Shown: positions 35,639 to 44,895, counted from the stretch's first letter. The stretch: 64,000 nucleotides of DNA from Virgisporangium ochraceum (GCF_016863655.1 NZ_BOPH01000081.1:56132-120131); one strand, 5' to 3'. Numbers and translations are program-made. Notes: a model not told the origin generated them from the letters alone.

Positions 35639-36624
35639 AGGTCCTGTCCCGGCCCCGGCTGTCCGACGCGGCACCGGTCCGGCCGGAACGGCAACGGTCG
35701 CGGGTCGACGTCGCCATCACCGTGACGGTGGTCCTCGCCGTGCTGGCGGCGATCGTCGTCGGCCTGTCGACCGACCGCTTCGTCACGGTGGCGAACGCCA
35801 AGGCGATCCTCACGTCGGCCAGCCTGGTCGGTATCGCGGCGCTCGGCCTCACGTTGATCACGATCGGTGGGTCGGCGGTGTCGCTGGCCGTCTCGCCGAC
35901 CGTGGCCGCGGTCGGCATGACGTTCCTGGCGACCCAGTCGCTCGGGCTGGTGCCGGCACTGCTCGTCGCCGCGGCGTGCGGGACGCTCGTCACCGGCGTC
36001 CAGGGCGCGGTGGTCGGTTTCGCCGGCGCCAACCCGGTGGTCCTCACGATCGCGGCGAGCTTCGCCATCACGGGCACGGCGATCGGGGTCAGCGGCGGGT
36101 CGACGGTGTCACCGACGGGCACCGGATACGACAGCCTCAACGCGACACCCGGCGGCGTGGCGCTGAGCGTCTACGTCCTGGTCGTGCTCGCGTTGGCCGT
36201 GGAGTGGATCCTGCGCCGGACCGGCTTCGGGCGACGGCTGTACCTCGTCGGCGAGAACCGTCCGGCCGCCGTCGCCGCGGGCCTGCCCGTCGGGCTGACG
36301 ACCACGCTCGCCTGGCTCGGCGCGGGCGCCCTGTTCGCGGTGACGGCCGTGTTCACCGCCGCCTTCAACACGTCGGCGAACGTCAACCTCGGCGGCACGC
36401 TCACGTTCGACGCCATCGCCGCGGTTCTCGCCGGCGGCACGTCGATCGCCGGCGGGCGCGGGTCGGCGTTGCGCACCCTGGCCGGTGCGGTGCTGATCGC
36501 CGCCGTGTCGGACATCCTCCTGCTGCGCGGCTACTCCACCGGGGTGCAGATCATGGTCAAGGGACTGATCGTGCTGTTCGTCGTCGTCATCGTGCACCTG
36601 CGTTCGAGGGACGGCCGGGCATGA
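35635..36624 (+). CDS. Ribose-type ABC transporter permease 1
   Basis: A 329-residue membrane protein of RbsC type. LVGIAALGLTLITIGGSAVSLAVSP is the signature early region; RRLYLVGENRPAAVAAGLPV is the EAA-like loop; AVLAGGTSIAGGRGSALRTLAG is the late glycine-rich segment. The usual GGxDLS motif is replaced by GGSAVSLAVSP. GTG start, 4-bp overlap with the ATPase. Confidence 0.9.
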   Translation: MKVLSRPRLSDAAPVRPERQRSRVDVAITVTVVLAVLAAIVVGLSTDRFVTVANAKAILTSASLVGIAALGLTLITIGGSAVSLAVSPTVAAVGMTFLATQSLGLVPALLVAAACGTLVTGVQGAVVGFAGANPVVLTIAASFAITGTAIGVSGGSTVSPTGTGYDSLNATPGGVALSVYVLVVLALAVEWILRRTGFGRRLYLVGENRPAAVAAGLPVGLTTTLAWLGAGALFAVTAVFTAAFNTSANVNLGGTLTFDAIAAVLAGGTSIAGGRGSALRTLAGAVLIAAVSDILLLRGYSTGVQIMVKGLIVLFVVVIVHLRSRDGRA

Positions 36625-37622
36625 CCAGACGACCCGAGGTGCTGATGCCGGTGACGGCCGTCGCGGTGACCGTCGTCGCGTTCGCGTTGATCCCGACGTA
36701 CACCGACTCGACGGTAGCCCCGTTCGACGTCTACAACACGTTCCAGATCTTCGCGCGGCTCGGTCTTCTGACGCTCGCGCTCGGGCTGACGATGATCGCG
36801 GGGGAGTTCGACCTGTCCGTCGTCGGCACGTACGCCCTCGGCGGCATGCTGACCGTCCAGCTCGGGCAGGACAACGCGCTCCTCGGCCTTCTCGCGGCGG
36901 TGGCCGCCGGCGCGGCCATCGGCCTGGTGCAGGGTGGGCTGATCGCGGGGCTGCGGCTTCCGTCGATGCCGGTGACGCTCGCGACGTACATCGCGCTGCT
37001 CGGCCTCACGAGTGCGCTGTCCGGCGGACTCACGAAGACCTACTCCAACGTGTCGGTGACCCTGTGGGTCGACCGGACGGTGCTGACGTTCTTCTCCCCG
37101 CGGAGCCTGATCACCCTGGGGCTGTTCGCCCTCGCGGCGGTGGTGCTGTCGTTCACCCGGTGGGGGTACGAACTGCGCGCGATCGGTGGCGACCGGCGCG
37201 CGAGCCGGGTGGCGGGGGTGCGGGTCGACCGTCTCATCGTGGGCACGTTCGCGGTCTCCGGCGTCCTGTCGGCGCTCGGCGGTTCGCTCCTGAGCTTCAG
37301 CCTGGGATCGGCGAACCCCGACCCCGGGGTGCAGCCGCTGATCGTGGCCGCCGCCGCCGCGCTGCTCGGCGGGGTGTCCCTCGCCGGCGGGCGCGGCTCG
37401 GCACCGGGTCTGCTCGGCGGAATCATGGCGGTGGCCATCCTCGCCGAGATCGTGACGGTCACCGCCCTTCCGGGATACGTCACGCAGCTGTTCTTCGCGG
37501 GCCTTCTCGGCATCATCGTCGTGGTCGACGCCCCGGACCTGCACCGTGCGCTCGTCCGGCAGCGCACCCAGCTGCAATCGAGAACCACCGGTCGCTCTTT
37601 CGGAAGGCACGAAGTCACGTGA
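36621..37622 (+). CDS. Ribose-type ABC transporter permease 2
   Basis: A 333-residue RbsC-type permease. It keeps GLTMIAGEFDLSVVGTYALGG, the canonical motif that permease 1 has lost, and YELRAIGGDRRASRVAGVRV and ALLGGVSLAGGRGSAPGLLGG. Together the two would form a heterodimeric channel. It overlaps permease 1 (ATGA) and the ligase (GTGA). Confidence 0.9.
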   Translation: MTRRPEVLMPVTAVAVTVVAFALIPTYTDSTVAPFDVYNTFQIFARLGLLTLALGLTMIAGEFDLSVVGTYALGGMLTVQLGQDNALLGLLAAVAAGAAIGLVQGGLIAGLRLPSMPVTLATYIALLGLTSALSGGLTKTYSNVSVTLWVDRTVLTFFSPRSLITLGLFALAAVVLSFTRWGYELRAIGGDRRASRVAGVRVDRLIVGTFAVSGVLSALGGSLLSFSLGSANPDPGVQPLIVAAAAALLGGVSLAGGRGSAPGLLGGIMAVAILAEIVTVTALPGYVTQLFFAGLLGIIVVVDAPDLHRALVRQRTQLQSRTTGRSFGRHEVT

Positions 37623-39253
37623 CACATCCCATGCGCGGCCTGATGCAGGACCGGCCGCTGACCATCCCGTCGATGCTCTCCCGGGTCGAGACCACCTTCG
37701 GACACAAGCGGGTCATCTCCGGCGGTGCCGTGGAGACCGTGTCGACCTGGCGCGAGGTGGCGCCCCGCGTGCGCAGACTGGCCCGGGCGCTGGACAGCCT
37801 CGGCGTTCCGGCGAACGCGTGCGTCGGGACGTTCGCCTGGAACAGCCAACGCCACGTCGAGCTGTACCTGGCGATCCCGAGTTCGGGGCGGATTCTGCAC
37901 ACGATCAACCACCGGCTGTTCCACGGACAGATCACGTTCATCGTCGAGGACGCCGCCGACGACGTCCTGTTCGTCGACCGGACCATCCTGCCGGTCGTCT
38001 GGCCGCTGGTGTCGACGTTCCGTACGGTCCGGTACGTCGTCGTCATGGACGACGGCGGTGACATGCCGCTACCGGAGGACCCCCGGATCCTCGACTACGA
38101 GGAGCTTCTCGCCGGGCAACCCGACGCACCGCTGGACAACCCCGTCGGGGACGAGAACGCGGCCGCGTCGCTGTGCTACACGTCCGGAACGACCGGCAAT
38201 CCCAAGGGTGTCCTCTACAGCCACCGGTCGGTCGTCCTGCACAGCCTGCTCCTGCTCGGCGCCGACGTGTTCGCGTTGAGCGAGCGCGACGTCGTCGCGC
38301 CCATCGTGCCGATGTTCCACGTGAACGCCTGGGGGCTTCCGTACGCGGCGATGCAGTGCGGCGCCGACCTCCTGCTCCCGGGACCCACCACCACACCGGA
38401 GGAGCTCGTCTCCCTCCTGTCGCGGCACCGGGCCACGTTCAGCGCCGCGGTCGCGACGGTCTGGCGTGACCTGGTCCCGGTGCTGAAGTCCCACGACCTC
38501 GGCAGCCTGCGCCACATCGCGTGCGGCGGCGGGGCCGTCGACGACGCGTTGTCCGTCGCGTACGAGAAGGCACTCGGAATCCCCCTCGTCAACGCGTGGG
38601 GCATGACCGAGACCAGCCCCGTCGTCACCACGTCGCGGCTGGGGACGCACCACGCCGGGCTCGACGGCGACGGGCGACGGCTGCTCCTCGGCACCCCCGG
38701 CCCGGCGGTGCCGCTGACCGAGATGCGGGTCGTCTCCGACGACGGCGTGGAGCAGCCACGCGACGGACGCTCGCCGGGGGAGCTGCAGGTCTCCGGGGCG
38801 ACCATCGCCGGCGCCTACTTCGGCACCGACGTGGGTACCGACGCGTTCACCGCCGACGGCTGGCTGCGCACCGGTGACGTGGCGACGATCGACGAGTGGG
38901 GCTACCTGCGGATCGTCGACAGGACCAAGGACCTGGTCAAGTCCGGCGGCGAGTGGATCTCGTCGGTGGAGCTCGAGAACGCCGTCATGTCGGATCCGCG
39001 GGTCAAGGAGGCTGCGGTCATCGGGGTCAGAGATCCGCGGTGGGGCGAGCGTCCGGTCGCGTGTGTCGTTCCGTCCACCGGTGCCGACCTCACGGCCGAG
39101 GACGTGCGGGCGCACCTGCGTGACCGGGTCGCGTCGTGGTGGATCCCCGAGCGCATCGAGCTGATGACCGAGATCCCGAAGACGGCCACCGGCAAATTGT
39201 CGAAGCAGGCGCTGCGGCAACGCTTCGTCGACCAGACTTCCGACTCGGACTAG
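37619..39253 (+). CDS. Acyl-CoA ligase (medium/long-chain or aryl type)
   Basis: A 544-residue ANL-superfamily enzyme. CYTSGTTGNPKGVLYSH is the phosphate loop, NAWGMTETSPV the adenine-site motif, DGWLRTGDVATIDEWGYL the hinge region, and the catalytic Lys is in PKTATGKLSKQ. It is annotated in relatives as fatty-acyl-CoA ligase, but its setting between importers and phenolic-ester genes allows an aromatic acid. It starts at GTG 37619, coupled to permease 2. Confidence 0.88.
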   Translation: MTHPMRGLMQDRPLTIPSMLSRVETTFGHKRVISGGAVETVSTWREVAPRVRRLARALDSLGVPANACVGTFAWNSQRHVELYLAIPSSGRILHTINHRLFHGQITFIVEDAADDVLFVDRTILPVVWPLVSTFRTVRYVVVMDDGGDMPLPEDPRILDYEELLAGQPDAPLDNPVGDENAAASLCYTSGTTGNPKGVLYSHRSVVLHSLLLLGADVFALSERDVVAPIVPMFHVNAWGLPYAAMQCGADLLLPGPTTTPEELVSLLSRHRATFSAAVATVWRDLVPVLKSHDLGSLRHIACGGGAVDDALSVAYEKALGIPLVNAWGMTETSPVVTTSRLGTHHAGLDGDGRRLLLGTPGPAVPLTEMRVVSDDGVEQPRDGRSPGELQVSGATIAGAYFGTDVGTDAFTADGWLRTGDVATIDEWGYLRIVDRTKDLVKSGGEWISSVELENAVMSDPRVKEAAVIGVRDPRWGERPVACVVPSTGADLTAEDVRAHLRDRVASWWIPERIELMTEIPKTATGKLSKQALRQRFVDQTSDSD

Positions 39254-39268
39254 CGAAAGGACTCCGCC

Positions 39269-39808
39269 ATGCCCTTCGAACCGCGGCTCGTCGTCACCGG
39301 ACACAACTCCGACGGTGACGCGGTCTTCGTCGACGAGCGCCACCCCGAACCGGTCAGCGTGCTGGCACTGCCCGGAGCCGAGTTCTACATGATGTGGGGC
39401 ACGCGGGACGGCGCTCCGACGGTCGGCGAGCCGGACCCGGAACCGGTTCTGCGGCCGTACTTCCCGGGGGTCGGCGGCAGCCGGGTCATCTTCCTCCGGT
39501 GGGCTCCGCACTCGTCGGAGCCGGTGCCGGCCGCGGATCCCGCCGCGGTCCGCGACGACGTCGCGGCCAAGCTGCCCGGGCTGCTGGACCCGTTCGAGGA
39601 CGGCAACGACGGCATGCACACGACGGACACCGTCGACTACGCGATCTGTGTCGAGGGCGAGCTGTGCCTCGAGCTCGACAACGGCGCGGAGATCACGTTG
39701 ACGCCCGGGACGTGCGTGGTGCAGCGGGGGACCCGGCACGCGTGGAAGAACAGGAGCGACCGGCCGGCGTTCATGTGCTACGTGCAGATCGGCGCGGTGC
39801 GCGTCTGA
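39269..39808 (+). CDS. Cupin-domain protein
   Basis: A 179-residue protein with one cupin barrel in the second half (DYAICVEGELCLELDNGAEI, then LTPGTCVVQRGTRHAWKN). The metal motif is partly kept: HTTDTVDYAICVEGE supplies one His and one Glu, RGTRHAW a further His. Relatives occur beside aromatic- and polyketide-catabolism genes. It is 15 bp after the ligase, likely in the same operon. It could be a small dioxygenase, isomerase or sensor; the reaction is unknown. Confidence 0.82.
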   Translation: MPFEPRLVVTGHNSDGDAVFVDERHPEPVSVLALPGAEFYMMWGTRDGAPTVGEPDPEPVLRPYFPGVGGSRVIFLRWAPHSSEPVPAADPAAVRDDVAAKLPGLLDPFEDGNDGMHTTDTVDYAICVEGELCLELDNGAEITLTPGTCVVQRGTRHAWKNRSDRPAFMCYVQIGAVRV

Positions 39809-39812
39809 CGCC

Positions 39813-39854
39813 TTGACACCGACCCACGCATCGGGTGACTATGCGCTTAGTCAC
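39813..39854 (+). promoter_or_regulatory. Promoter with 20-bp operator for the LLM gene
   Basis: TTGACA (39813-39818), an 18-bp spacer and GACTAT (39837-39842) form a recognisable promoter. The palindrome GTGACTATGCGCTTAGTCAC (39835-39854) covers the -10 region. An almost identical arrangement stands before the SMP-30 gene at 41850-41891. The overlap with the -10 suggests repression, relieved by a pathway compound. Confidence 0.7.
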
Positions 39855-39892
39855 AAGCGCCGGATCCGCCCCTCCCACCCGCTGGAGAGCCG

Positions 39893-40939
39893 ATGCGCAG
39901 TGGAATCGTCGTCACCGCCCGGCCCGGCGTCGAAGACCTGGCCGCCCGGGCCGAGCAGCTCGGGTTCACCAGCTTCTGGGTCTACGACACGCCGATGGTC
40001 AACGGCGACCCGTTCGTCTCGCTGGCACTGTGCGCCAAGGCGACGAGCGTCATCAGGCTCGGCATCGGCGTCACCTCTCCGGCGCTGCGCTCGGCGCCGG
40101 CGGCGGCCGCGGCGGTGTCGAGCCTCAACGCCATCGCGCCCGGCCGGGTGATCTGCGGCGTCGGAACCGGCAACACCGCGCGCCGCACGCTCGGCATGCT
40201 CCCGACGACGATGGCCCGGCTCGAGGACTTCACCCGGGCGGTGCGCGAGCTCACGGCCGGGCGGGAGACGGAGTACACGGAGGGCTCCCGGACGCGCGAC
40301 ATCCGGTTCCTGCACGTCGGTCCCTACGTCAACACCGAGGACCCGGTGGAGTTCGTCGTCGCGGCGTTCGGGCTCAAGGCCGCGGCGATCGCCGGCCGCA
40401 TCGGCGCGGGCGTCATCTCCTTCGGGCTGCTCGCTCCGGACCTGTGGACGGCGTTCCACGACACGCGGCGGGCGGCGGCCGTGGGCGCCGGGCAGCCGGA
40501 GGCCGCCGACTCCTACGTCATGACGTCGCTGCGCGTGCTGGACGACGGGGAGGACCGCTACAGCGACCTGGCGAAGGACTCGATGGGCCACGTCGCGATG
40601 GCCCTCCTGACGTTCGCCGCCGACAACCCCGCGTTCGGCGACTCCCTGGAGCCCGCCGAGGCCGACGCCGTGCGGCGCCTGCTGCGGCGCCGGGGCACCA
40701 CCGCCACGGCGCCCGACCGGCACCGCAGCCTGTACCGCAACTACCTCGGCCGCATCGACGCCGCCGACCGCGACCTCGTGGTGCCGTCACTGGTCGACAA
40801 GCTGGCGCTGGTCGGCACGCGCGACGAACTCGTGCAGCGCATCGCGACGCTGGAGGCGGCCGGCATCGACGAGATCGTCATCCAGCCCGTCGTCGACCCC
40901 GACCGGGAGATGGGCGTCCTGGCCGAGCTGATGGCCTGA
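39893..40939 (+). CDS. LLM-class flavin-dependent oxidoreductase
   Basis: A 348-residue luciferase-like TIM barrel. AEQLGFTSFWVYDTPM, IRLGIGVTSPALRSAPA, APGRVICGVGTGNTARRTLG and GIDEIVIQPVVDPDREMG are the family landmarks. The cofactor may be F420 or FMN; sequence alone does not decide. In a catabolic island it could open or hydroxylate a ring or oxidise an alcohol. Its promoter shares an operator with the SMP-30 gene that converges on it, so they form one regulon. Confidence 0.85.
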   Translation: MRSGIVVTARPGVEDLAARAEQLGFTSFWVYDTPMVNGDPFVSLALCAKATSVIRLGIGVTSPALRSAPAAAAAVSSLNAIAPGRVICGVGTGNTARRTLGMLPTTMARLEDFTRAVRELTAGRETEYTEGSRTRDIRFLHVGPYVNTEDPVEFVVAAFGLKAAAIAGRIGAGVISFGLLAPDLWTAFHDTRRAAAVGAGQPEAADSYVMTSLRVLDDGEDRYSDLAKDSMGHVAMALLTFAADNPAFGDSLEPAEADAVRRLLRRRGTTATAPDRHRSLYRNYLGRIDAADRDLVVPSLVDKLALVGTRDELVQRIATLEAAGIDEIVIQPVVDPDREMGVLAELMA

Positions 40940-40945
40940 CGATTC

Positions 40946-41833
40946 TCACCGCGCGGCCGGGACCGCGACCTCGGTGGCGAGCATGCGGGCCTCGCGGGCG
41001 GCCTTGCGGGGACCCTCGTGGAAGTCCGGCGCGGCACAGGCGAACAGCGTGGTACCCGCCGACCCGCCGAGCCCGCACGCGTACACCGGCGACCCGGGCT
41101 CGACCACGTCGGTGATCGTTCCGCCCTCGACCACCCGGATCAGCCGGTCGCCGATGGCGTCGGCGATCCACAGCCCGCCCTCGGCGTCGAGGCACGCGCC
41201 GTCGGGAGCGACGCTCACCTGCGCGAGCGAGCCGGCGACGCTGAGATCCGTGGGCAGCGGGCCGAACTCCGCCCAGACCCGCCGGTTGACCAGGTCCCCG
41301 TCGTCGGTGACGTCGAACGCGCTGACCCGGTTGCCGAACGTCTCCACGACCACCAGCACGCCGTCGGCGGTGATCGCGCATCCGTTGGGGAACCACAGGT
41401 CGTCGGCGACCGCGGTGACCGTCCCGTCGGGGTCGACGCGGTGCAGCGAGGCGGTCTCGATCGGGTCGCCGGCCATCAGGTCGAAGCCGAAGTTCCCGAC
41501 GTAGGCCCGGCCGCGCGCGTCGACGACCATGTCGTTGGTGTGCCCGGTCGCGTGCCGGCTGAGGTCGGCGTGGACCGACATCGTGCCGTCGGGCTCGCGG
41601 CGCAGGACCGTGCGGTCGGTCATCGACACGACGAGCAGCCGCCCGTCGGGCAACCACCCGAGGCCCGACGGCTGCCCGGGGACGCTCGCCTCCTCGCGCA
41701 CGTCGGACCCGTCCTCGCGCATCGACCGGACGAGATAGCCGTAGAAGTCGGAGAACCACAGGCGTCCGTCGTGCCAGCGGGGTGCTTCGAGAAAGTGGAA
41801 GCCGTCGGCCACCGTGGTCATCTGGCGGGTCAT
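40946..41833 (-). CDS. SMP-30/gluconolactonase-like hydrolase
   Basis: A 295-residue six-bladed propeller. FLEAPRWHDGRLWFSDFYG carries the metal Glu, HTNDMVVDARGRAYVGNFG the Asn, FPNGCAITADG a second Asn, and PDGACLDAEGGLWIAD the Asp. The enzymes open sugar or other lactones with a divalent metal. Start ATG at 41833 follows GGAG. It ends 6 bp from the LLM stop (convergent), and the pair is tied by twin promoters. A lactone made by the LLM enzyme may be its substrate; this is inference. Confidence 0.88.
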   Translation of the reverse strand: MTRQMTTVADGFHFLEAPRWHDGRLWFSDFYGYLVRSMREDGSDVREEASVPGQPSGLGWLPDGRLLVVSMTDRTVLRREPDGTMSVHADLSRHATGHTNDMVVDARGRAYVGNFGFDLMAGDPIETASLHRVDPDGTVTAVADDLWFPNGCAITADGVLVVVETFGNRVSAFDVTDDGDLVNRRVWAEFGPLPTDLSVAGSLAQVSVAPDGACLDAEGGLWIADAIGDRLIRVVEGGTITDVVEPGSPVYACGLGGSAGTTLFACAAPDFHEGPRKAAREARMLATEVAVPAAR

Positions 41834-41849
41834 GGTGCACTCCTCGGTG

Positions 41850-41891
41850 GGTGAATAAGCGCATAGTCACCGGTGTGGGCGGGCGTGTCAA
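41850..41891 (-). promoter_or_regulatory. Promoter with matching operator for the SMP-30 gene
   Basis: Read on the minus strand: TTGACA (41891-41886), a 17-bp spacer, GACTAT (41868-41863), and the palindrome GTGACTATGCGCTTATTCAC (41870-41851). It differs from the operator before the LLM gene at one base and keeps the same overlap with the -10. Confidence 0.7.
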
Positions 41892-41934
41892 GGGCTGTCG
41901 GCCCCGTCCGTCGGCCCGTGCGCCGGCCCGTGCG

Positions 41935-43575
41935 TCAGCGGCGGGCCTTGCGGTCCGGGAGCAGGCGCTCCTCGTGGTCGAGCTCGCGTTCCAGGACCCG
42001 CAGGCCCTCGTCCGGCAGGCGGCCGGCGTCGCGCCAGCGCAGCAGCTCCTCGCGCTGGGCGTCGAGGGTCACCCGGCGCACGTGCAGCGCGGCTTCGTAG
42101 TGCGCGGACACCGGGATCTCCGGCGAGACGTTGTCCCGCAACATGTCCAGCCGGCCCTGGTAGCGGGTCACCCGGGTGGTGAGCTGGACGCGCACCGTCT
42201 CGATGACGTGGTCCTGGATGTCGTCGTGCTCCTCGGCCTGCAGGTCGTCGAGCGCGGCGAGCGCGGCCTCGACCGACGCGACGCGGGCCTCGTTGCGCAG
42301 CCGGGCCTGGTCGCTCTCGTTGGCACGCAGCCCGAGCGCGCGCACCAGCGGTGCGAACGTCACACCCTGCCCGACCAGCGTGACGAGCACCACGACGAAC
42401 GTGCAGAACAGCAGCAGGTCGCGGTCGGGGAAGGGCTCACCGCTGTCGGTGACCAGCGGCAGCGTGAAGATCGCCGCGAGGCTGATGACGCCGCGGGTCC
42501 CGGACCAGCTCAGCGCCACCACCTCCCGGCCACCGAGCCGCCGCTCGTCGGCCGGCCCCTCGCCGCCGAGCCGCGTGTGCAGCGACCGGGGCAGCAGCTG
42601 GGTCAGGACCAGCCACAGTGGACGCAGCAGCAGGACCACCCCGACGGAGATCGCCACCGCGATGACGATGGTGGACGTCTCGTACTGCGCCAGCCCCCGG
42701 ACGACGGCGGGCAGCTGCTGGCCGATCAGCAGGAACACCAGGCCCTCGAGGAGGAAGTCGACGAGACGCCACACCGCGCTGGTCTGCAACCGGCTGGCCC
42801 CGGAGCTGGTCCGCGGCGTGTGGTGCCCGACGATGAGCCCGGCCACCACCACGGCCAGCACCCCGGAGCCGTGGACCTGCTCGGCCAGCAGGTAGGCGCA
42901 GAACGGGGTCGCCAGCGACACCGCGTTGGCCGCCATCGGGTCGTCGCCGAGCTTGCGCGACACCAGGCGCACCACGAGCGCGATCGCCACACCGACGGCG
43001 ACACCGGCGGCGGTGTCGAGGAGGAACAGGCCCAACGCCGCCGGCGCGGAGAAGCCGTCACCTGTCGCCGCGGCGATGGCCACGCTGAGGATGGTGAGCG
43101 CGGTCGCGTCGTTGAGCAGCCCCTCACCCTGGATGAGGGTCAGCAGTCGCGGGGGCAGGCCCACCTTGCGTCCCACCGCGAGCGCGGCGACCGGATCGGG
43201 TGGCGCGACGGCCGCGCCGACGGCGATGCCGGCCGCCAGCGTCGCACCGGCGACGAACCACGCGAAGCCGAACCCGATCGCCAGCGCCGTCAGCAGGACC
43301 AGCACCACCGACAGGCTCACGACGGTGCGTAGGTTGCGGCGGATCGCGATCAGTGACGAGTCGAGGGCGGCGCTGTAGAGCAGCGGCGGCAGGACGAACG
43401 TCAGGATGATCTCGGGGTCGAGGCCGACGTTGGGGCCCGGCAGGAACGAGTAGCCGATGCCGATGAGCGGCAGCAGCGCCGCCTCCGGCAGGCCGGTCAC
43501 CTTGGCGACCCGGTGCACCACCACGATCACGGCGACGGCGGCCAGGACGAAGACGAGACTGGACTCCACGTGCAC
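41935..43575 (-). CDS. CPA1-type Na+/H+ antiporter
   Basis: About 546 residues with twelve or so hydrophobic segments followed by a hydrophilic tail of about 140 residues. LPLIGIGYSFLPGPNVGLDP, PPDPVAALAVGRKVGLPPRL and QGEGLLNDATALTI (the ion-binding Asn-Asp) and LSWSGTRGVISLAA are the CPA1 marks. GTG 43575 (VHVESSLVFVLAAVAV) is taken as start because the longer frame adds a Pro-rich stretch with no homology. The charged tail (RVTRYQGRLDMLRDNVS) probably regulates transport. It likely serves pH/Na+ balance and stands alone. Confidence 0.88.
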   Translation of the reverse strand: MHVESSLVFVLAAVAVIVVVHRVAKVTGLPEAALLPLIGIGYSFLPGPNVGLDPEIILTFVLPPLLYSAALDSSLIAIRRNLRTVVSLSVVLVLLTALAIGFGFAWFVAGATLAAGIAVGAAVAPPDPVAALAVGRKVGLPPRLLTLIQGEGLLNDATALTILSVAIAAATGDGFSAPAALGLFLLDTAAGVAVGVAIALVVRLVSRKLGDDPMAANAVSLATPFCAYLLAEQVHGSGVLAVVVAGLIVGHHTPRTSSGASRLQTSAVWRLVDFLLEGLVFLLIGQQLPAVVRGLAQYETSTIVIAVAISVGVVLLLRPLWLVLTQLLPRSLHTRLGGEGPADERRLGGREVVALSWSGTRGVISLAAIFTLPLVTDSGEPFPDRDLLLFCTFVVVLVTLVGQGVTFAPLVRALGLRANESDQARLRNEARVASVEAALAALDDLQAEEHDDIQDHVIETVRVQLTTRVTRYQGRLDMLRDNVSPEIPVSAHYEAALHVRRVTLDAQREELLRWRDAGRLPDEGLRVLERELDHEERLLPDRKARR

Positions 43576-43648
43576 CGGCCAATCCTGCCGGATCGGCCCG
43601 GCGGGCGCTGGGAATCCGCCGTCGGGCGGTCGCACGCGGCCTTCGACG

Positions 43649-43677
43649 GCGGCCGCCCGGGGGGAGCGGGCGGCCGC
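43649..43677 (-). terminator. GC-rich hairpin after the CBM2 gene
   Basis: GCGGCCGCCC (43649-43658) and GGGCGGCCGC (43668-43677) form a perfect 10-bp stem with a 9-base loop, 10 bp beyond the stop of the minus-strand CBM2 gene. There is no T run, as is common in high-GC actinomycetes. Confidence 0.55.
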
Positions 43678-43686
43678 GGGGTGGGG

Positions 43687-44895
43687 TCAGCAGCCGATGC
43701 GGGTGGCGCCGAGGGCGATGTCGTCGAACCAGAGGGTGTCGGCGTCGTTGCCGTAGCTCTCCCAGCCCAGTCGCAGGTCGGTGAGGGTGGGACGCCAGTT
43801 GGCGCGTCCCAGCCACTGCGAGTCGATGTCGCGGGTGGGTGTGCCGTCGACGACCAGGCCCTCGACGAGCGCACCGCCGACCCAGGTCTGGATCTGGCCG
43901 GCGGAGCCGTCGACGCGGTACTCCACGCAGGTCCACGTACCGGTCGCCAACGGACGGCTGAGGGAGACGCCGGTCGGGCTCTGCTCGGGCAGGGTCGCGT
44001 CGTCGGACTCGCGGTTCCACTGCAGGGCGCCGTTCTGGCCGCCGATGCGCAGGTCCCTGCCGTTGTCGGCGGCGTCACGCATCGCAGCGAAGGTGACGTG
44101 CGTGGCCGGCAGGGCGGTCGTGTGACGGACGTAGAACCGCCCGTACCAGACCCGTCCGATCGTCGTCAGGTCGACGGTGGACCGGACGAAGACGTGGTTG
44201 CAGTAGCCGGCGCCGCCGTTGACGCGGATGGACTTCCCGCCGCCGCGGGCGACCGACGTGTCGACGGTCGCGGTGCCGGTCCCGGAGCAGTTGGGGTAGA
44301 CGACGCTCCAGGCGCCCGACGGTGTACCGCCGGACTGGTTCTCGAACCCGTCGCAGAGGGTCGCCGATCCGCAGCCGCCGCCGGGTCCCGTCGAGCTGGA
44401 CGCCGACGGGCCCGCCGAGTCCGACGGGCTTGACGGACCCGACGGACCCGACGGGTCCGACTGTGTCGGCGACGACGGGCCCGGGCCGGGTTCGTTGCAC
44501 GCCACGCCGTTGAGCGTGAACGCGGTCGGGGTCGGGTTGGCGGCGGCCCAGGTGCCCTGCACGCCGAACTCGGTCGATCCGCCCGGCGCGATGCTGCCGT
44601 TCCAGGCCAGGTTCGTGGCGGTGACGGTCTGGCCGGACTGGCTGACCGCCGCGCTCCAGCCGCTGGTGATCCGCTGGTCGCCCGCGTAGGTCCACGTCAG
44701 GGTCCAGCCGTTGACCGCCTGCGCGCCGGCGGTGATCCGCACGGTGGCGGTGAACCCGCCGGGCCAGGGGTTGCCCTGGTACGTCACCTGGCACGCGGGA
44801 GCGGCGTCCGCGGCCGGGGCGAGGGCGACCGCCGCGCCGCCACCGGCGACCGCGGCGGCGACGACGGCGATGACCCGCCTCACATTGGTTGTCAT
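43687..44895 (-). CDS. Secreted CBM2 protein with jelly-roll C-terminal domain
   Basis: A 402-residue exported protein. Signal peptide 1-31 (ends PAADA-A), then a CBM2 cellulose-binding domain (about 33-133: CQVTYQGNPWPGGFTATV, VNGWTLTWTYAGDQRI, NLAWNGSIAPGGSTEFGVQG), a Pro/Ser/Gly linker of about 45 residues, and a 220-residue beta-rich domain (WYGRFYVRHTTALPATHVTF, ATGTWTCVEYRVDG, LRLGWESYGNDADTLWFDD) that resembles concanavalin-like polysaccharide lyase or hydrolase folds. A perfect CebR box lies upstream, which ties it to cellulose use. It could be a lyase or a non-catalytic binding protein. Confidence 0.8.
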   Translation of the reverse strand: MTTNVRRVIAVVAAAVAGGGAAVALAPAADAAPACQVTYQGNPWPGGFTATVRITAGAQAVNGWTLTWTYAGDQRITSGWSAAVSQSGQTVTATNLAWNGSIAPGGSTEFGVQGTWAAANPTPTAFTLNGVACNEPGPGPSSPTQSDPSGPSGPSSPSDSAGPSASSSTGPGGGCGSATLCDGFENQSGGTPSGAWSVVYPNCSGTGTATVDTSVARGGGKSIRVNGGAGYCNHVFVRSTVDLTTIGRVWYGRFYVRHTTALPATHVTFAAMRDAADNGRDLRIGGQNGALQWNRESDDATLPEQSPTGVSLSRPLATGTWTCVEYRVDGSAGQIQTWVGGALVEGLVVDGTPTRDIDSQWLGRANWRPTLTDLRLGWESYGNDADTLWFDDIALGATRIGC

